From Loripinus fragilis (lineage: Eukaryota; Mollusca; Bivalvia; Lucinida; Lucinidae): 64,000 bases of DNA. The stretch lies in the NCBI GenBank assembly GCA_964019695.1, contig OZ026524.1, forward strand, positions 27,196,164-27,260,163, written 5' to 3'. The translations under genes and the position numbers were made by a program. The notes beneath the pieces were generated by a model that searched no databases, was not told where the DNA came from, and saw nothing but the letters and a program-made list of their open reading frames with translations. Below are positions 39,901 through 54,900 of the stretch, piece by piece (positions within the stretch are counted from its first letter, which is position 1; every line of letters starts with the position of its first letter).

Positions 39901-42900
39901 CCCCAAAATCATTTAATTACAAAACATATTTTGTTTTTAAAACAATTTCATCAATAATCGTGACTAGATAATACTCTGCATATGGTATGTTCAATAGATA
40001 TCACCATGCCTACCAAATAAATCAAGAAAACGTGCAGAAATCACTTTTTAAAGCACTTTTTATTTTCATGAAATTTCAGACCCCCTCCCCTTTCTAACCG
40101 TCATAGCTCTCAAGTGCGTAGGAATTTTGAAATATTTTGCTAGCTGGCTCTTGCCATTAGATTCACCTATTGCACTGATACTACATGCACCACACTAGAA
40201 GCTCAAAAGCAGCGTTCTGGGAATCAGAAAAATAGGCGTATAAGGCCCAAACCGTCAATGATCCTTTAGCAAGTACAGGATTTGTTGAATAAGATTCAAG
40301 ATTAGAAAGTAAAGTTGAAATTTTTGTCTGTATAGCATACATGTGTGAGCAACAAAGGCTCTTGTGAGCCAGCACATCCATGTCACTCAACAAATTAAAT
40401 TGGTTGGCTTCCTTCCTGCCATTTTAGGAGATAGCGAAACAGATGGACAGACACACTGACACACAGCAAAAACAATATCCCTAACACTTTTTAAAAAGCT
40501 TGGAGATAACATCAAAAATTTGTATATGCTTTTTTACTTATTTTAAGGGAGTATGCCTTTAACCCATTTAAGCCGAATGGAATTTCCCACTTTTATCAAT
40601 TGGACCAGCCAATTACCATTTTAAGGGTTGTTGGGTGGTAGTTTTCATTTTTATTCAAATTTCAATAGAACATTCTGTAAGCAGACTGTGGAAACTGTGC
40701 GGTGTCTGATCGGGGTCTGCACTCTTGTCTATGTCCCACAAAAAGGATGCTCTACTAAGCTTATATGGGTTAATGGTGAATTTCTGTAAATGATAATATA
40801 TACTTTATTTGCAGGTGTGGGATACATACAGTCGCCTGTTATATAGTAGCGCTACCCATGATTACCCAATCACATCAGTGGCATGGACACCTGATGGGGA
40901 ATTGTTTGCAGTTGGATCTTTCAATACTTTAAGATTATGTGATAAAGCTGGGGTAAGATTACTTATTCAGATGTACTTAAAGTCTTCTAATAATCATACC
41001 CCCCCCCCCCCACACACACACAAATTAAACTTCAAACTTACTGAGTATGCAAATGATGTCACTGAAATGTACACACACAAAAGTAAGGATTATGCTTGTT
41101 GATATCCAATATCACAACTTAAACCGTCTAAAGCATTTTTCCTTATCTAAGGTGCTAAAATTAACCAAAACAATACCAACTTAGGTTACATATCAATTAT
41201 TTGCAGTAAAATTGGTTAAGGGCTATTCCAGAAAAAACACCTGTGGGGGTGGGGGAGAAGGCACTTTTTTTTTACCCAATCACCCATGGAATTCAATTTC
41301 CTCCGGCACCAACCACCCATGTAATCAGAAAGTTCGGTACACCAACTACCCATAGAATTAGAAACCATAGAATTCAATTTTCCTAAGGCCCAGTGGTGTA
41401 AAATTCCCCATTTGCCCACTAGCATTGGCTAAACGTCGGGTTTGACACGTAAAATGCATTTTTTCCTTTAGAGAAGACGAAACAAAGGTAAAAATACAGC
41501 TGGTCGATCTTTTTCATCGCAAACCGGATGTTTATACCAAACAGTTGCAAGTACGCATGCGCATCTCTGTGATTAAGTCCCCAATGGCTTGTTTGTTGAA
41601 TTTTGTAAAATCTATGGGTAATTTTTGTAAGGTGTTTGCAGCCTATAAACAAGTCAGAGATTCCACGGCTTTTCTTTATCAAATTGCTGGTATTCTGCTT
41701 TTGTTTTCTACCACAATAAAGTCTTGGTATCTCTCGAAAGGTTTCCGCTCTTACCGTTTCTAAAACCTAGTGGTGTAATCAAATGGAATATGCTTAACTT
41801 GATGTCAATTATAGTATATATTAGATTAGATAGTACTGAGTGTCACTGCAAGCAACTGTAGAGAAACAATTTTATTTTTACCTTTAAATTCATCCAAGGG
41901 AGGTAAGTCAAAATGTAATACCTGATGAGCAATCATACAAAAATCTAAAACTGTGTTAGTGTTATGGAGCACACTAGCTTTCCCCTTAAATGTTCACGCA
42001 AGGAAGATAATTCAAGCATATAGCAAAGGAGACAACTATTTATTACTGCACATAATATGCCACATTGCCCTGATAAATATGCCTGCCATGAATCATCTAA
42101 ATATTTCAAAATGTATAATAATTATGGATTAACAAGGTTTCCACTTTAAGTTCTTTCAAGGGAGACAATTAAACAGGGAGCTAGGGAGAGCAACCATGCT
42201 TGCACAAGACACATCATCTAGATCTGATATGTATGCCTACCAATTACCATTAATATATCTCAAAAGGGTTTAAATTCATTGAGCTGTCTTCACCTGATAT
42301 ATATGAATGCCAAATATTAGCAAAATATCTCAAAGGGTATAAGAGTTATTAAGCGCACAAGCTTTCCCCTTAAAGTTCTTTCAAGGGGGATAACTCAAAA
42401 GACAAGCAGGGGAAAGCAACCATTCTTGCAGGTGACATACTTTCTTGACCTGATGTAGATGCCTACCAAATATTATCAAAATATCTCAAAGGGTATTAAA
42501 GTTATTGAGCACACAAGATTTTGTCTATGGATGGACAGAGAGACAAGATGGACGTATGCCAGGCTTATTGCTATATCCCATGAAATTTGCCTGTCAGGGT
42601 GTTGATATGTTAAATACTTGAACAATCAGTATGTAGTCATCAAACAAGTGTATGTTAATAAGGTGAAGAATTGAACAAAAGCAAAAAAAAAACATAAGAT
42701 AATAAAAGCTTATACTTGTTAGATGTTATAAAGGGAGACAACCAACTTTGTTTTTATCAAAATAACTTTTTCAAAAAGCGAAATGAGATTTCTTAACTAG
42801 CCTATCTTAAATGAAAGAAAAAATAATAATGAAAAATATTGAAATGCTGAAAAATCAAATGGTTTTGATTCAAAGCAGAACTGAATTTTACATGCTATTC

Positions 42901-45900
42901 GTTGTTACAGTTTTATAGTTCAATGACAAGTGGAGCCCATTATTTCGTCACAAATACAACTTCCCAAAGTTGAAAGCAGAGGACCCACAATATTAGAGTG
43001 TCCAACCACTGGAGAAATGGTTGGACATGTAGGGACATCAAAAACATTTATTTGGTGTTTTTTGGCTAGATTAGATAAAACTTCTCTCTTTTTTTTGGCA
43101 GATAATATTGTTTCTTCCCCTTCCACCCAGCGAAACACCAACCACCCATGTAACACCAACCACCCATGTAATTAGATTTGGTCAAACACCAATGACCCAT
43201 ATAATTTGAAAACTTTCCGCACCAACCACCCATAGAAAAATATATTGCCTGCCGTCTTCTCCTCCCAGGTCTTTTTTTCTGGAATAGCCCTAAGTGGAAA
43301 AGGACATATTTGCCTGTCAAATTGTAAACAGCATTTTCTAAACTGTAATCACTAAATGATGTCAATTTTGATACAGTTTGGTGTTTCATCAACATAGCAA
43401 AAGTCATTAGAAAAAGAAGTTTGTAGTAATACCAATTAAATTATTTGAGTTGGGCAAAGCAGTTCCTTCAATTTACATGTGTGTCCACATATGTACATTC
43501 TAATCAGCTTGTTGAGCCCTCCTTGGATAGTGTGTATTCAAAACGGTTTCATGTGGTCTGCATAGATCAGATTGCTCAGAGGCCCAGGCTGAAGACATTA
43601 GTTTCTGTGCTTACTAGAAGTGTCTTGTCAAGACACTTCTAATCTATGTTGATGCGAATGTTTACTTTTAGAAATAAATACATTGTAGAGTACAGGACAT
43701 TAATTAATTTTTTGAGCAATTGGGTATGTTACTCACTCCGTTTTCATTCATTTGGGTATTTCAAGTTTTAATGGTGTACTCAAAATTTCTAACAAATGCT
43801 TATTTGTGTATTTTGCTTTTTTCAATTGGGTATTTTCGTAGATGTTAAAATTTTCCATGATTTTACAGTTTGTTTTAGACACATTCACTCCTGAATGGAA
43901 GCTACTTTCAGTTTCAATTTCAAGGATGTCCATGCTCGTTGAAAATTGAGGATACGATTCTGAATCCTGGTCTAACATACTTTTAAAGCAGTTCAATTAG
44001 GGTATCAACAATATCTGAACGAAGACTTTCTCAACCGTTATTCTATTGCTTTGCTGCACAAAATTAGCCTTTTTTCGTCCTCTCTTTGATTTGGCAGCCA
44101 TTTTGGGCAAACACAATTTTTCTTCCAATACTTGTTCTCTGCTGTCATTCAATTGTTGTATAATTATAGAATAATTGCTGAAAACCAGTCAGTTGACTGT
44201 GTTCTTTTAGCCATATTGAACTAAAACCGAACCGTGAACGGTGCAAACTCCCCAATAGTGTCAAACATCATTCCAGTCGATCTTTTAACGGAAAAAGGGG
44301 GAGCTTACAGACCGCAAAGTGATAAAAGACTGTTTGACAGCTGTTTATTTGCATTGTGTATTCGTAATTTCTCTTGCGTTTTGTTATGCTACCGATTCAG
44401 TTATAATTGCTTTGGGATAATTAATTTGGGTAAATATGCAAATACGCTTACTAATTAAAGTACTGGAGTATTATTAATCTAAAATTCCCTATTGAATAGG
44501 GCTCAAATAATTTGTTTGATTATATTATCAAGTGGTCCCATGCCTTAGAGAAGCCTAACACAGGAAGTATGTTCAAGTTAAGCTGGTCCAGTGATGGTAC
44601 ACAGATAGGTGGGGCCTGTGGGAATGGACAGGTGTTGATAGCTCATATCATAGAAAGGTACGTAGCATACGTTCGAGATAAAAAAAAGTTTAACGTAAAT
44701 TTGTGAATATTTTCTTGCCCATCAGTTTTAACCATTATGATTTGTTTTGGATGCTCAAAAGAACTGTCTCCTTGAGACAGTTCTTTTGAGCACCCACATC
44801 ATTATACAATCGATGCATTCTTTTGAGGTTGACATCAGGATTTGTCAACCCGAGAACAGTGATGTTCACCGAGGCGAAGCCGAGCTGAACATCAGTTTTG
44901 AGGGTTGTCTAATCCTGATGTTAACCGAAAAAGAATGCACCAATTGTATATGACACTGTCTCTCTGTTCCTAGTTTTATTTAAAATATTTTCATAATTAT
45001 AAAAAAATGTTTGTGGCCATGTTTCTTGTCTATAACCATTACTGACCAGGGGTGTTTATGTTGTTTTTTAGCTCACCTGAGCCGAAGGCTCATGGGTGAG
45101 CTTATAGTATACCAGTCACTCAGGCGTCCGTCCGTCCATCGTCCTCCGTACGTCCGTCAACATTTTCAAACATCTTCTCCTCTGAAACCACTGGGCCAAT
45201 TAAACTCAAATTTCATATGGAGACTCCTTAGAACGCAAGAATGAAAGTTAGTTCAAATGGTCCTGGTCACATGACCAAGATGGCCCCCTTGCCCATATAT
45301 GGTAAAAACCCTTTAAAAATCTTCTTATCCAGAACCAGAAGGCCGATGACCTTGGGACTTGGTATGTAGCATTGGGGGTGTTGTGCCTACCAAGTTTACC
45401 AAAACTCAGGTGAGCGCTTAAGGGCCACTTGGCCCTCTTGTTTAAAAAGTCTCATTTGACAGACTGAGAGAAGCTGGGAATTGAACCTGCAACCCCTGGT
45501 TTAATACAAGGCATAGGCTTATCCCCTACAGCTCAAGCCAGATGTTCCTAGTGCACTTTCACTAGGAAGATTATTTCAACAACTATCTTCTTAAATTTCT
45601 GTATGCAAAATAATTGCATTCTTTCTAATTATCGTTCTCATAAAATGATCAAATTCTGGATTAAAACATTTTACCTGTGAAATATACATAAGAAATCAGT
45701 CAGTGTTGCAGTATCATTTTTTAGCTTTCAGGCAGCAGTGACAAAAGTCATATCACCTGGGCTATATTTAGTTCAATCTATTTTAGCTGTCTGTCAGCAC
45801 TGACAAAACTAATAGCTCATCACTGTTTGACATCAAGATCTATCACAACCAGTGCAATCTAGTTTCAGCCAATCAGAGGAGGTATTTTATAGGAGTCATA

Positions 45901-48900
45901 TAACAAATGTTTTGGTTGAGAATTAAGAAAAATAATTTACTAACCCACCCTTATCTAGCGGCCTGGTACATAGAATTTCCAGCAATTATACTGGCCACTT
46001 ATGGCTTAGTCTCAAGTTTTGAGCTGTGTTGAGGCATATTGTTAATGTCATGAAATTTGAAATGAGTGACATCACTAAATTTACATGACAACCTGTCTTC
46101 ATGGTTTGCGACCAGGTAAGGCTTAATCTTGGCTACCTAGCTACAGAGACTAGCTAGAATATTGAAATTTTGCACACAGCAAAGTTTAGCTGTTATACTT
46201 GCCAGAGAGAAAACAGCAAAGGTGCTGACCAGACTGCACAGTTGTGCAGTCTGGCCAGCACCTTTGTTGTTTGCATACAATTGAGTCAGACTTTTAGTTT
46301 CAGAGGACATGGCCAATTAAGCAACAGGCAAATTTTTCCATGATGGCAAAATCATTTTTAAGCCTTGTCTGAGAACATTTAAAACATTTATGAATGTCAT
46401 ATTTTAATCTCATAAATATCCTCTTAGAATTCTGTATTAGATTTATGAATTTTTTAACCACAAAGAGTATAATGTAGGAATGTATCAATGCATTATAGAA
46501 AAAAACTGAAAGGTGTGAACCATTCATTACAAACTTCCCTCATTTTGAAATCCTAGAGTAGACCCCCGCATTTATAACATAGCAATTTTTGAAGAAAGGG
46601 AGTTGTGTATTAATGAAACAAGAACAAGGAATAACAAAGCCAACACTATAAGGTTTACTCTGCAACCAATGCCTTAAATTTCGTACATATATAAACCCCA
46701 TTCTATTCTGAGTGTAATGGGTTTAACTATTATACACCTGTAAGGACCAAAACTCTATGGAGTTTTTTAGCCATTCTTGGGACAATATAGTTAAAATTTT
46801 GACTTTTGGGCCATTTTTGGTGCAATAGGCTTAAAATCTGGAGTTTTTTTATTTTGGCAGATCTTGGTGCAGTAAGCTTAAAATCTGGAGTTTTGTCCTT
46901 TCTGTGTGTAATATGGCTAAAATCCGGAGTATGGGCCATTCTGTGTGTAATATGGTTTAAATCTTGAGTTTTGGCCATTCTATGTGTAATATGGCTAAAA
47001 TCCGGAGTATTGGCCATTCTGTGTGTAATATGGTTAAAATCTTGAGTTTTGGCCATTCTGTGTGTAATATGGTTAAAATCTTGAAGTTTGGCCATTCTGT
47101 GTGTAATATGGTCAAAATCTTGAGTTTTGGCCATTCTGTGTGTAATATGATCAAAATCTTGAGTTTTGGCCATTCTGTGTGTAATATGGTTAAAATCTTG
47201 AGTTTTGGCCATTCTGTGTGTAATATGGTTAAAATCTTGAGTTTTGGCCATTCTATGGTTAAAATTCAACCTTTGACTTTTATTATTGCAGGAGACTGGA
47301 GTGGAGTAATTTTGAAGCTACCTTAACAGAAAGTAAGAAGATCACAATACGAAATGTTCTCAATGACAGTCACGAGAAACTGGACTTCAGAGATAGAGTT
47401 ATCAAGGCATCACTGGCATTTAATCATCTTGTAGTCGCTACTTCGTCACAATGTTATATATACAGGTAATTTAATCATCTTGTAGTCGCTACTTTGTCAC
47501 AATGTTCTATATATAGGTAATTTAATCATCTTGTAGTCGCGACTTCATCACAGTGTTATATATACAGGTAATTTAATCATCTTGTTGTGGCTACTTCATC
47601 ACAGTGTTATATATACAGGAAATTTAATCATCTTGTAGTCGCTACTTCATCACAGTGTTATATATACAGGTAATTTAATTATCTTGTAGTAGCGACTTCA
47701 TCACAGTGTTATATATGCAGGTAATTTAATCACCTTGTAGTGTCTACTTCATCACAGTGTTAAATATACAGGTAATTTAATCATCTTGTAGTCACACCTT
47801 CATCAAAGTGTTATATACAGGTAATTTAATCATCTTGTAGTGGCTATTTCATCACAGTGTTATATATACAGGTAATTTAATCATCTTGTAGTCGCTACTT
47901 TATCACAGTGTTATATATACAGGTAATTTAATTATCTTGTAGTCGCGACTTCATCACAGTGTTATATATACAGGTAATTTAATCATCTTGTAGTTGCGAC
48001 TCCATCACAGTGTTATATATACAGGTAATTTAATCATCTTGTAGTCACTACTTCATCACAGTGTTATATATACAGATAATTTAATCATCTTGTAGTTGCG
48101 ACTTTATCACAGTGTTATATATACAGGTAATTTAATCATCTTGTAGTCGCGACTTCATCACAGTGTTATATATACAGGTAATTTAATCATCTTGTAGTAG
48201 CGACTTTATCACAGTGTTATATATACAGGTAATTTAATCATCTTGTAGTTGCAAATTCATCACAGTGTTATATATATAGGTAATCTAATCATCTTGTAGT
48301 CGCGACTTCATCACAGTGTTATATATACAGGTAATTTAATAATCTTGTAGTTGCAACTTTGTCACAGTGTTATATATACAGGTAATTTAATCATCTTGTA
48401 GTTGCGACTTCATCACAGTGTTATATATGCAGGTAATTTAATCATCTTGTAGTCGCGACTTCATCACAGTGTTATATATACAGGTAATTTAATCATCTTG
48501 TAGTTGCGACTTTATCACAGTGTTATATATACAGGTAATTTAATCATCTTGTAGTCGCTACTTCATCACAGTGTTAGATATACAGGTAATTTGATCATCT
48601 TGTAGTCACTACTTCATCACAGTGTTATATATACAGGTAATATTTAAGGCCCCTGTATCAAAGATTGCAAGGATATATTGTGTTTTGGTCTGCATGTATT
48701 TTTAGAGTATATCAAAGTGAAAGACTTGTTTATGTCATGTTAATATTGATGTTTTTATGTCCAAAAACTTACTTTTTATTCAATAATCATTGTTTGATAC
48801 AAACCCTCCTATTATTAGGGGACATACCAGACGTAGTAATGTCTGAGCATGTTTGGGTATGGAGGAACATTAATACAGCTACTTTCTCCCAATAACGGAA

Positions 48901-51900
48901 ACTGTAGATAGTTGACTGTGTTGAGAAAAGCTGGATATTTGATAAACTGGTTAATAACCAAACAGTGCGGTTGTAAATTTTTGATGTTTTAATGTCTCAA
49001 AGCTACCCATTTGTGGATATAATTATTGTTTTATACAAACCCTCCTATTATAAGAGGACATACCAGACGTAGTAATGTCTGAGTATGTTATTTTCTTGCA
49101 CAGTAGAAACTATAGTAGTCGCCTGTGTTATGAAAAGGTGCACATAATATTTGCTCAGAGCCAAACCATACATGTATCTTCAAGTTCCAGGAGTTGATTT
49201 AACCTGCTCTTGGACTGAAATCAGCATATGGGCTGCGGTGACACAAGAAAACTTGTCTTCAGGGTTTCTGACAAAGTGAGATTCAAACCAGCTTGCTCAG
49301 CTACACATACTAGCTAGAAAATTGAAACTTGGCTTGTAGTAAGTGTAGATATGATACTTTCCAATAAGCAAATGATAAAGGTGCTGATCAGTCTACTGAA
49401 ATGTACAGGCTGAAATGTAGGACTGTCTGCACCTTTGTTGTTTGCAAACCCTGTAGACAGGTTTTCTTGCGTTGAGGCCCATATTTGTATAATGATTTTT
49501 AAGTAGCTGCAGAATGATTACGAAGAAATTCAATATATTTTGCAAATTTCAGTCTGTGGTCCCTTAAGATATATAACAGGCCTTTAGTTAAGAGTATGTG
49601 GCAGAAATTGAACCATCACATTGAGACCCCACAACATATGTTTTGGTTGAGAAATAAGAAAAAAAATGTGCATTCTTAACTAAAGACCTGTAATGTATCA
49701 AAAATAGTTTGTCTTATGGCTGGGTGCGACAAGTTTAAAAATACTAAAACAAGGCTATCAATATCATTAACTTTGTAAAGCATTCGACGAACCTCCTAAT
49801 ATTAGGGGACATACCAGACCTAGTAATGTCTGTTTGGGTAGGGAGGAACAGTAACAGCGCTACTTTCTCTGAATACACACTCAACAGGTAGTGCCCTTAG
49901 TAGAGATTAGCTGGACATAGGCTATCAATATCATTAACTTCGTAAAACATTTATCAAACCTCCTATTGTTAGGGGACATACCAGACCTAGTAATGTCTGA
50001 GTATGTTTGGGTAGGGAGGAACAGTAACACTACTACTGTCTCTGAATACAGGCTCAACAGGTAGTGCACTGTGTAGAGATTAGCTGGATATAGGCTATCA
50101 ATATCATTAACTTCATAAAGAATTTGTCAACCCTCCTATTAGTAGGGGACATACCAGACCTAGTAATGTCTGAGTACGTTTGGGTAGGGAGGAACAGTAA
50201 CACCGCTACTGTATCTGAATACAGGCTGAACAGGTAGTGCACTGTGTAGAGATTAGCTGGACATAATTATGCCATTGTTATGCCTCAACTGCTTGTAAAA
50301 TTACTTAAAATTAATTATACATTAAGTATTGTAAATTCAGAATTTTTGCGAGGGTTTTTGATTTGCGAAAATTTACATATGCAAAGTTTTGTGAAAATAA
50401 AATCTTCGGGAAATGGGGAAAACACACTTTTGTTTACTGATATAGGTAAATCATACCCTAGTTGCAAATTTTTAACATCACAAATAGTTCTTTTAATGCT
50501 ATTCGAGAAAATTAAATTCTCGCAAAAATTTCCGAATTGACAGTAAACTGCTTATCAAATTTCATCTGAAGGGAAGCAATACACTTCTTAAAGCTCACTC
50601 TATAAAAAAAATGAACTTACAATATTTTAAATTGATTACATATTAGGCTCAGATAAGCAAACAATTTGTGTGTAAAATTGTCATTATTTTCTCATTGTTC
50701 AAGTAAGACATATAATGTGAATGCTCGAATGAACCTAATCCCACTAAATGAGACTTATAAATTCAGTTATTATCATTCACATCTACATTTACATTCTGTC
50801 TTTTTATATCCATGTTTATATTTTACATTGACAGTCTAAATTTAACGCTAGAAATGTCCGATGATAAAAAATGAAATCTGAACCCTAAAAATTGGTGTAA
50901 AAATCTCATTGAGATTTTTCTTTGGAGCACCCACAACAGATGTTTTGGTTGAGATGTTTCATTACACATTTTTATCTGGCAGTCTATTATGATATACTGG
51001 ATATTTTCAGTGGGGAAGCAAATAACAAAGCAGAGAAAGTGTTAACTTTTAATAGTAGGAACCATTAAGTCATCATCTGCTGTTTTATTTAAACTCATTG
51101 ATCATTGAATTTCAAAATCAAAGGATAGAAATATGTATGACCTACTGAATTATTTCCTTTGTTTTGCAGTACCAAGAATTGGAACACACCAATGATCTTT
51201 GACCTGAAGGAGGGCAGTGTCTCACTAGTTATACAGGCAGAAAAGTAAGTAATAAAATTTTGTAATATTTCTCTGTGCATGTTGTGTAATTTTTTTCAAC
51301 TTTTTATCGTCTACTGCCTTTTTTCTCCAAAATTAAGCAGTAATTGGTCTTGAAAACCAGTTTTAGGTATTTTTGAGAGTGGCAATTTTACACAGGTTTT
51401 ACTGTAAATAAAATTTGGATGGTTTATTCCTTGCATGCTGGGTAAGTTTTCCAATTTTTTTATCTTTTGCTGACATTTTTTCAAAATTAACTTTTTAGAA
51501 AAATAAGATTAGGAAAACTCTCTGAGTGTCAAACAATTAAGATCCAGATCAGGACCGACAGCTTGCCTGTCCTGATCATGATCCAAACTGTTTGCAAAGG
51601 TTATCAGCAGATGTCAAAAGTCGCTGCTTGCAAGCAAAGAGTTAAAGAGCAAAATTTGTTAACTCTTTGCCTGCTAGTGTCTTCTGTAGATAGCTTTAGA
51701 CCCTGGCCCCGAGTTTATAAAACTTTTTTCATGTTCAACTTAACTGAGCACTAAATTTCAACTGCTCACAAAAACTAAAATACCGACAAATAAAGAAGTT
51801 TTTTGCTTTGACTCTCTCAGATGTTGTATTTATCATGCTAATAAATGTTAAAATGCCCACAAAAAGGACGCCAGGCTTATATTGGCTAAAAGCCTTGTTT

Positions 51901-54900
51901 TCTTTCAATTTCAGACATTTCCTCTTAGTTGATGGTGCAGGAGTCTATGTGTACACTTATGATGGAAGATTAGCCTGCGCCCCTAGATACCAGGGTCTAC
52001 GGGCCGACATACTTAATTCACAGACTGTCTCTCTTAGCAATGATACTGTTGCTATCAGAGATAAGACTGATGAGAAAGGTTAGTGTCTTACCAAAGGTCG
52101 AAATATAGCAAAAAAATGAGCATAGACTTGAGAATATTTTCTTATCCATCAGTTTTACATTTGTTTTGGATGCTGAAAATAACCGTCTCAATGAGACAGT
52201 TCTTTTGAGTACCCACAACATAAGTTTTGGTTGACATAGGGATCATTCCATCCGTGTTGTCATCAGTGTCGGAGGCGGCTGGTACTCTTGGTTTCAGGGT
52301 CAAAAACTTCTGAAAGGATGCATCAATTTCATTCAAATTTAACAGAAGGGTAAAGCAAAGTAAAATACAGATCAAGAATTAAATTTGGAGATCATCTGCA
52401 AAATTTTGACTGAGTTATGGCCCTGCTTGACTTGGGTTTTGCCAGGCAACTCATCTGATTCTTGGACTTCTAGTTTATGTTAACCCTGACCCGATCAATT
52501 CATAAAAAGAAGTTCTATTCATGAGTTGGGAATGTATACAATTTATACTTTATGTACTTAAAGTATTCAAAAAAGTCTAAAACTACAAGGAAACGTTTTA
52601 ACCCTTTGTTAATAGTGACTCCTAAATGTGTACTTTGGCAAACAGTGAAGACTCAGATGAAATGCTGCATAATGTGGCATTTCATCAGGGCCTACACTGT
52701 TTAATTTACTGAGACAAAATGATCTTTAGAGAAAAAAATATTTGTAGATTGTATCCATTAAAATTATGTGAGAGTTACTTACATGAATGGCCTGTGCAAT
52801 GGCATTTCATCAGGGTCTACACTGTTTACTAATAAAGACAAAACAATCATCAGAGAAAGTTTATTTGGAAATTTTATGTTGTGACTCCTCAATATACACA
52901 ATGAACCATCCCATGTATATTGTATCCAACCAAAAGGAAGAATCCATTAGTGTGTAAAGAGTTAACATCAAAAACTTCTCTCAAACAGATCTAATAAAAT
53001 AGTTCAGATATTATTCCTCAGATTTACAAAATCCTGGTCAAAATAACAAACTGTTAAGATGCTTATCAGACAGCTCATTAAACCTTTTCATTCTGGGTAT
53101 CTGCAATCAGTTACTTTTGCAAACAGTGAAGACCCAGATGAAATGCTGCTTTATTGCAGGATTTCATCAGTGTCTACAGTGTTTGTGAAGATAAACACAA
53201 TCTTCATGAACAAATATGCATCATTGTTTAGAATCTTTTTACCTGTGACCCCTCAAAACACAAATTGGGCAATCCCATACTTATTCTTTCAACATGTCTG
53301 GGAAAACCCATCTGAATGAAAAGGGTTGATTTATTTTTCAAACTGTAACGGCGCTTATCAGATTGCTCATGAATTTATTTTTTCAGTGGTATATGTGTTT
53401 GATGCTCAAAGTGGTAAACCTCTGGGAGATGGAAAACCTATAACACATAAGGTAACAAATCACTTTAGATTAAACAATTTTTCCAATCTGCAATTAGCCG
53501 CTGCTTTGAACTGGTTTAAACCAGGAAGACAGGAAATCATCCTGACATGACCGAAAAGTTGTTGATTGGGATGTTAAGCATCAAAACAAACTAAAAAACA
53601 ACATTCTAACACACCTCGCCTACATAGCCAATTGTTAAACTCAGTGATTTATTTGTTGATAAATCACTGCATGTACTGGGCACGGACCAGCGTGACATCA
53701 TTTGGTCGCAAGTTTGATTTTCATGACGTCATCTATCACATACGGGATTGTAACGTTGACCATAGACAGTGTAACGTTGTTTTTACAACTACTTGACATT
53801 CAAAATTTACGTAAAAATGCGCGTTTCAGTCTAAACAAGAGTTGAGGGAAATTCTGACAGTGTGTTCAAGATGGCGGAATCGTTATCGACTATGAAGAAT
53901 TTGTTCATATTTTTAATATTTTGTGTGTTAGAATCAAAATAAATTCGCACTGGCAGTGATTCGTTGCTTAATATATCACTGTCTGTCAGTCAGTCCTAAG
54001 TGGATAAATCATTCGCGCTTCACGCTCATGATTTATTCACTTTAGCAACTGACCTCCAGCCAGTGATATATTAAGCAACAAATCACTGCAAGTGCAAATC
54101 TATTTCTTAAACTATCTGCCATGAAAGTACATATAAAGGGACAGTTTCACAAAGGAAATATAGGTGTACAAAGGTCATTTTCCAATAATTCCTTTGTGAA
54201 ATTCCATGGAAAAAAATTGGGATTTACAACGTGACCATGCTATATTCAAATCTGTTATAACGAGGTGTGTAATAAGGGGACTACACTGTAATACCTGATC
54301 AGACTTCAAATGTGCTTAATGGCTGCTATCCCTTAAATGATTCATTTGCATTTCGATAAATATGGGTCCATACTGTTTGGCACTCTGATGAGATCCCCGA
54401 AAGAATTTTTTGTAAAATGTTAATTTTGAAAAGAAATAAGGCCTAAATGAAATATATGTGTGGTTCCTGTTTGCTGCCAAAAAAAATTAGGGTAGGTAGG
54501 TAGGCCCTAACATTAAATTAAGACATAACATTAAAATCACATGACGGCCTAAAATATGATACAGAATATACATGAAGTACAAGGGAGTCAATAAACATAT
54601 TTTGATATATTATAGATAAATTAATATTTTATGTCAGAAATATTTGTTTTGTTTGTTTTAACTGTGCATTTCTGAAACCAGTCATTTGAGTCCACTAAAT
54701 TAGATAAAGAAAGAAAACTACCTTGTACGCATGTTACCAAGGATTATGGATAGAATTGACTCACTTCATATTATGAAACATGGTGATGCCTCTATATGCA
54801 GTTGTGCTGTGTTTCTCATCACATGATGCAGTGTTCAGAGCTGGTTTCCTTTGCTTTGTGTTCCCAGTGTCTCATGATTGTTGTGTGGCTCTTCCTTATG

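Noticed and set aside
46730..47269. 179-codon open frame on the minus strand with [17 protein letters not shown] repeats
   Set aside because: It is a product of the 39-bp minisatellite, whose length is a multiple of three; the + strand is equally open. No start context or homology.
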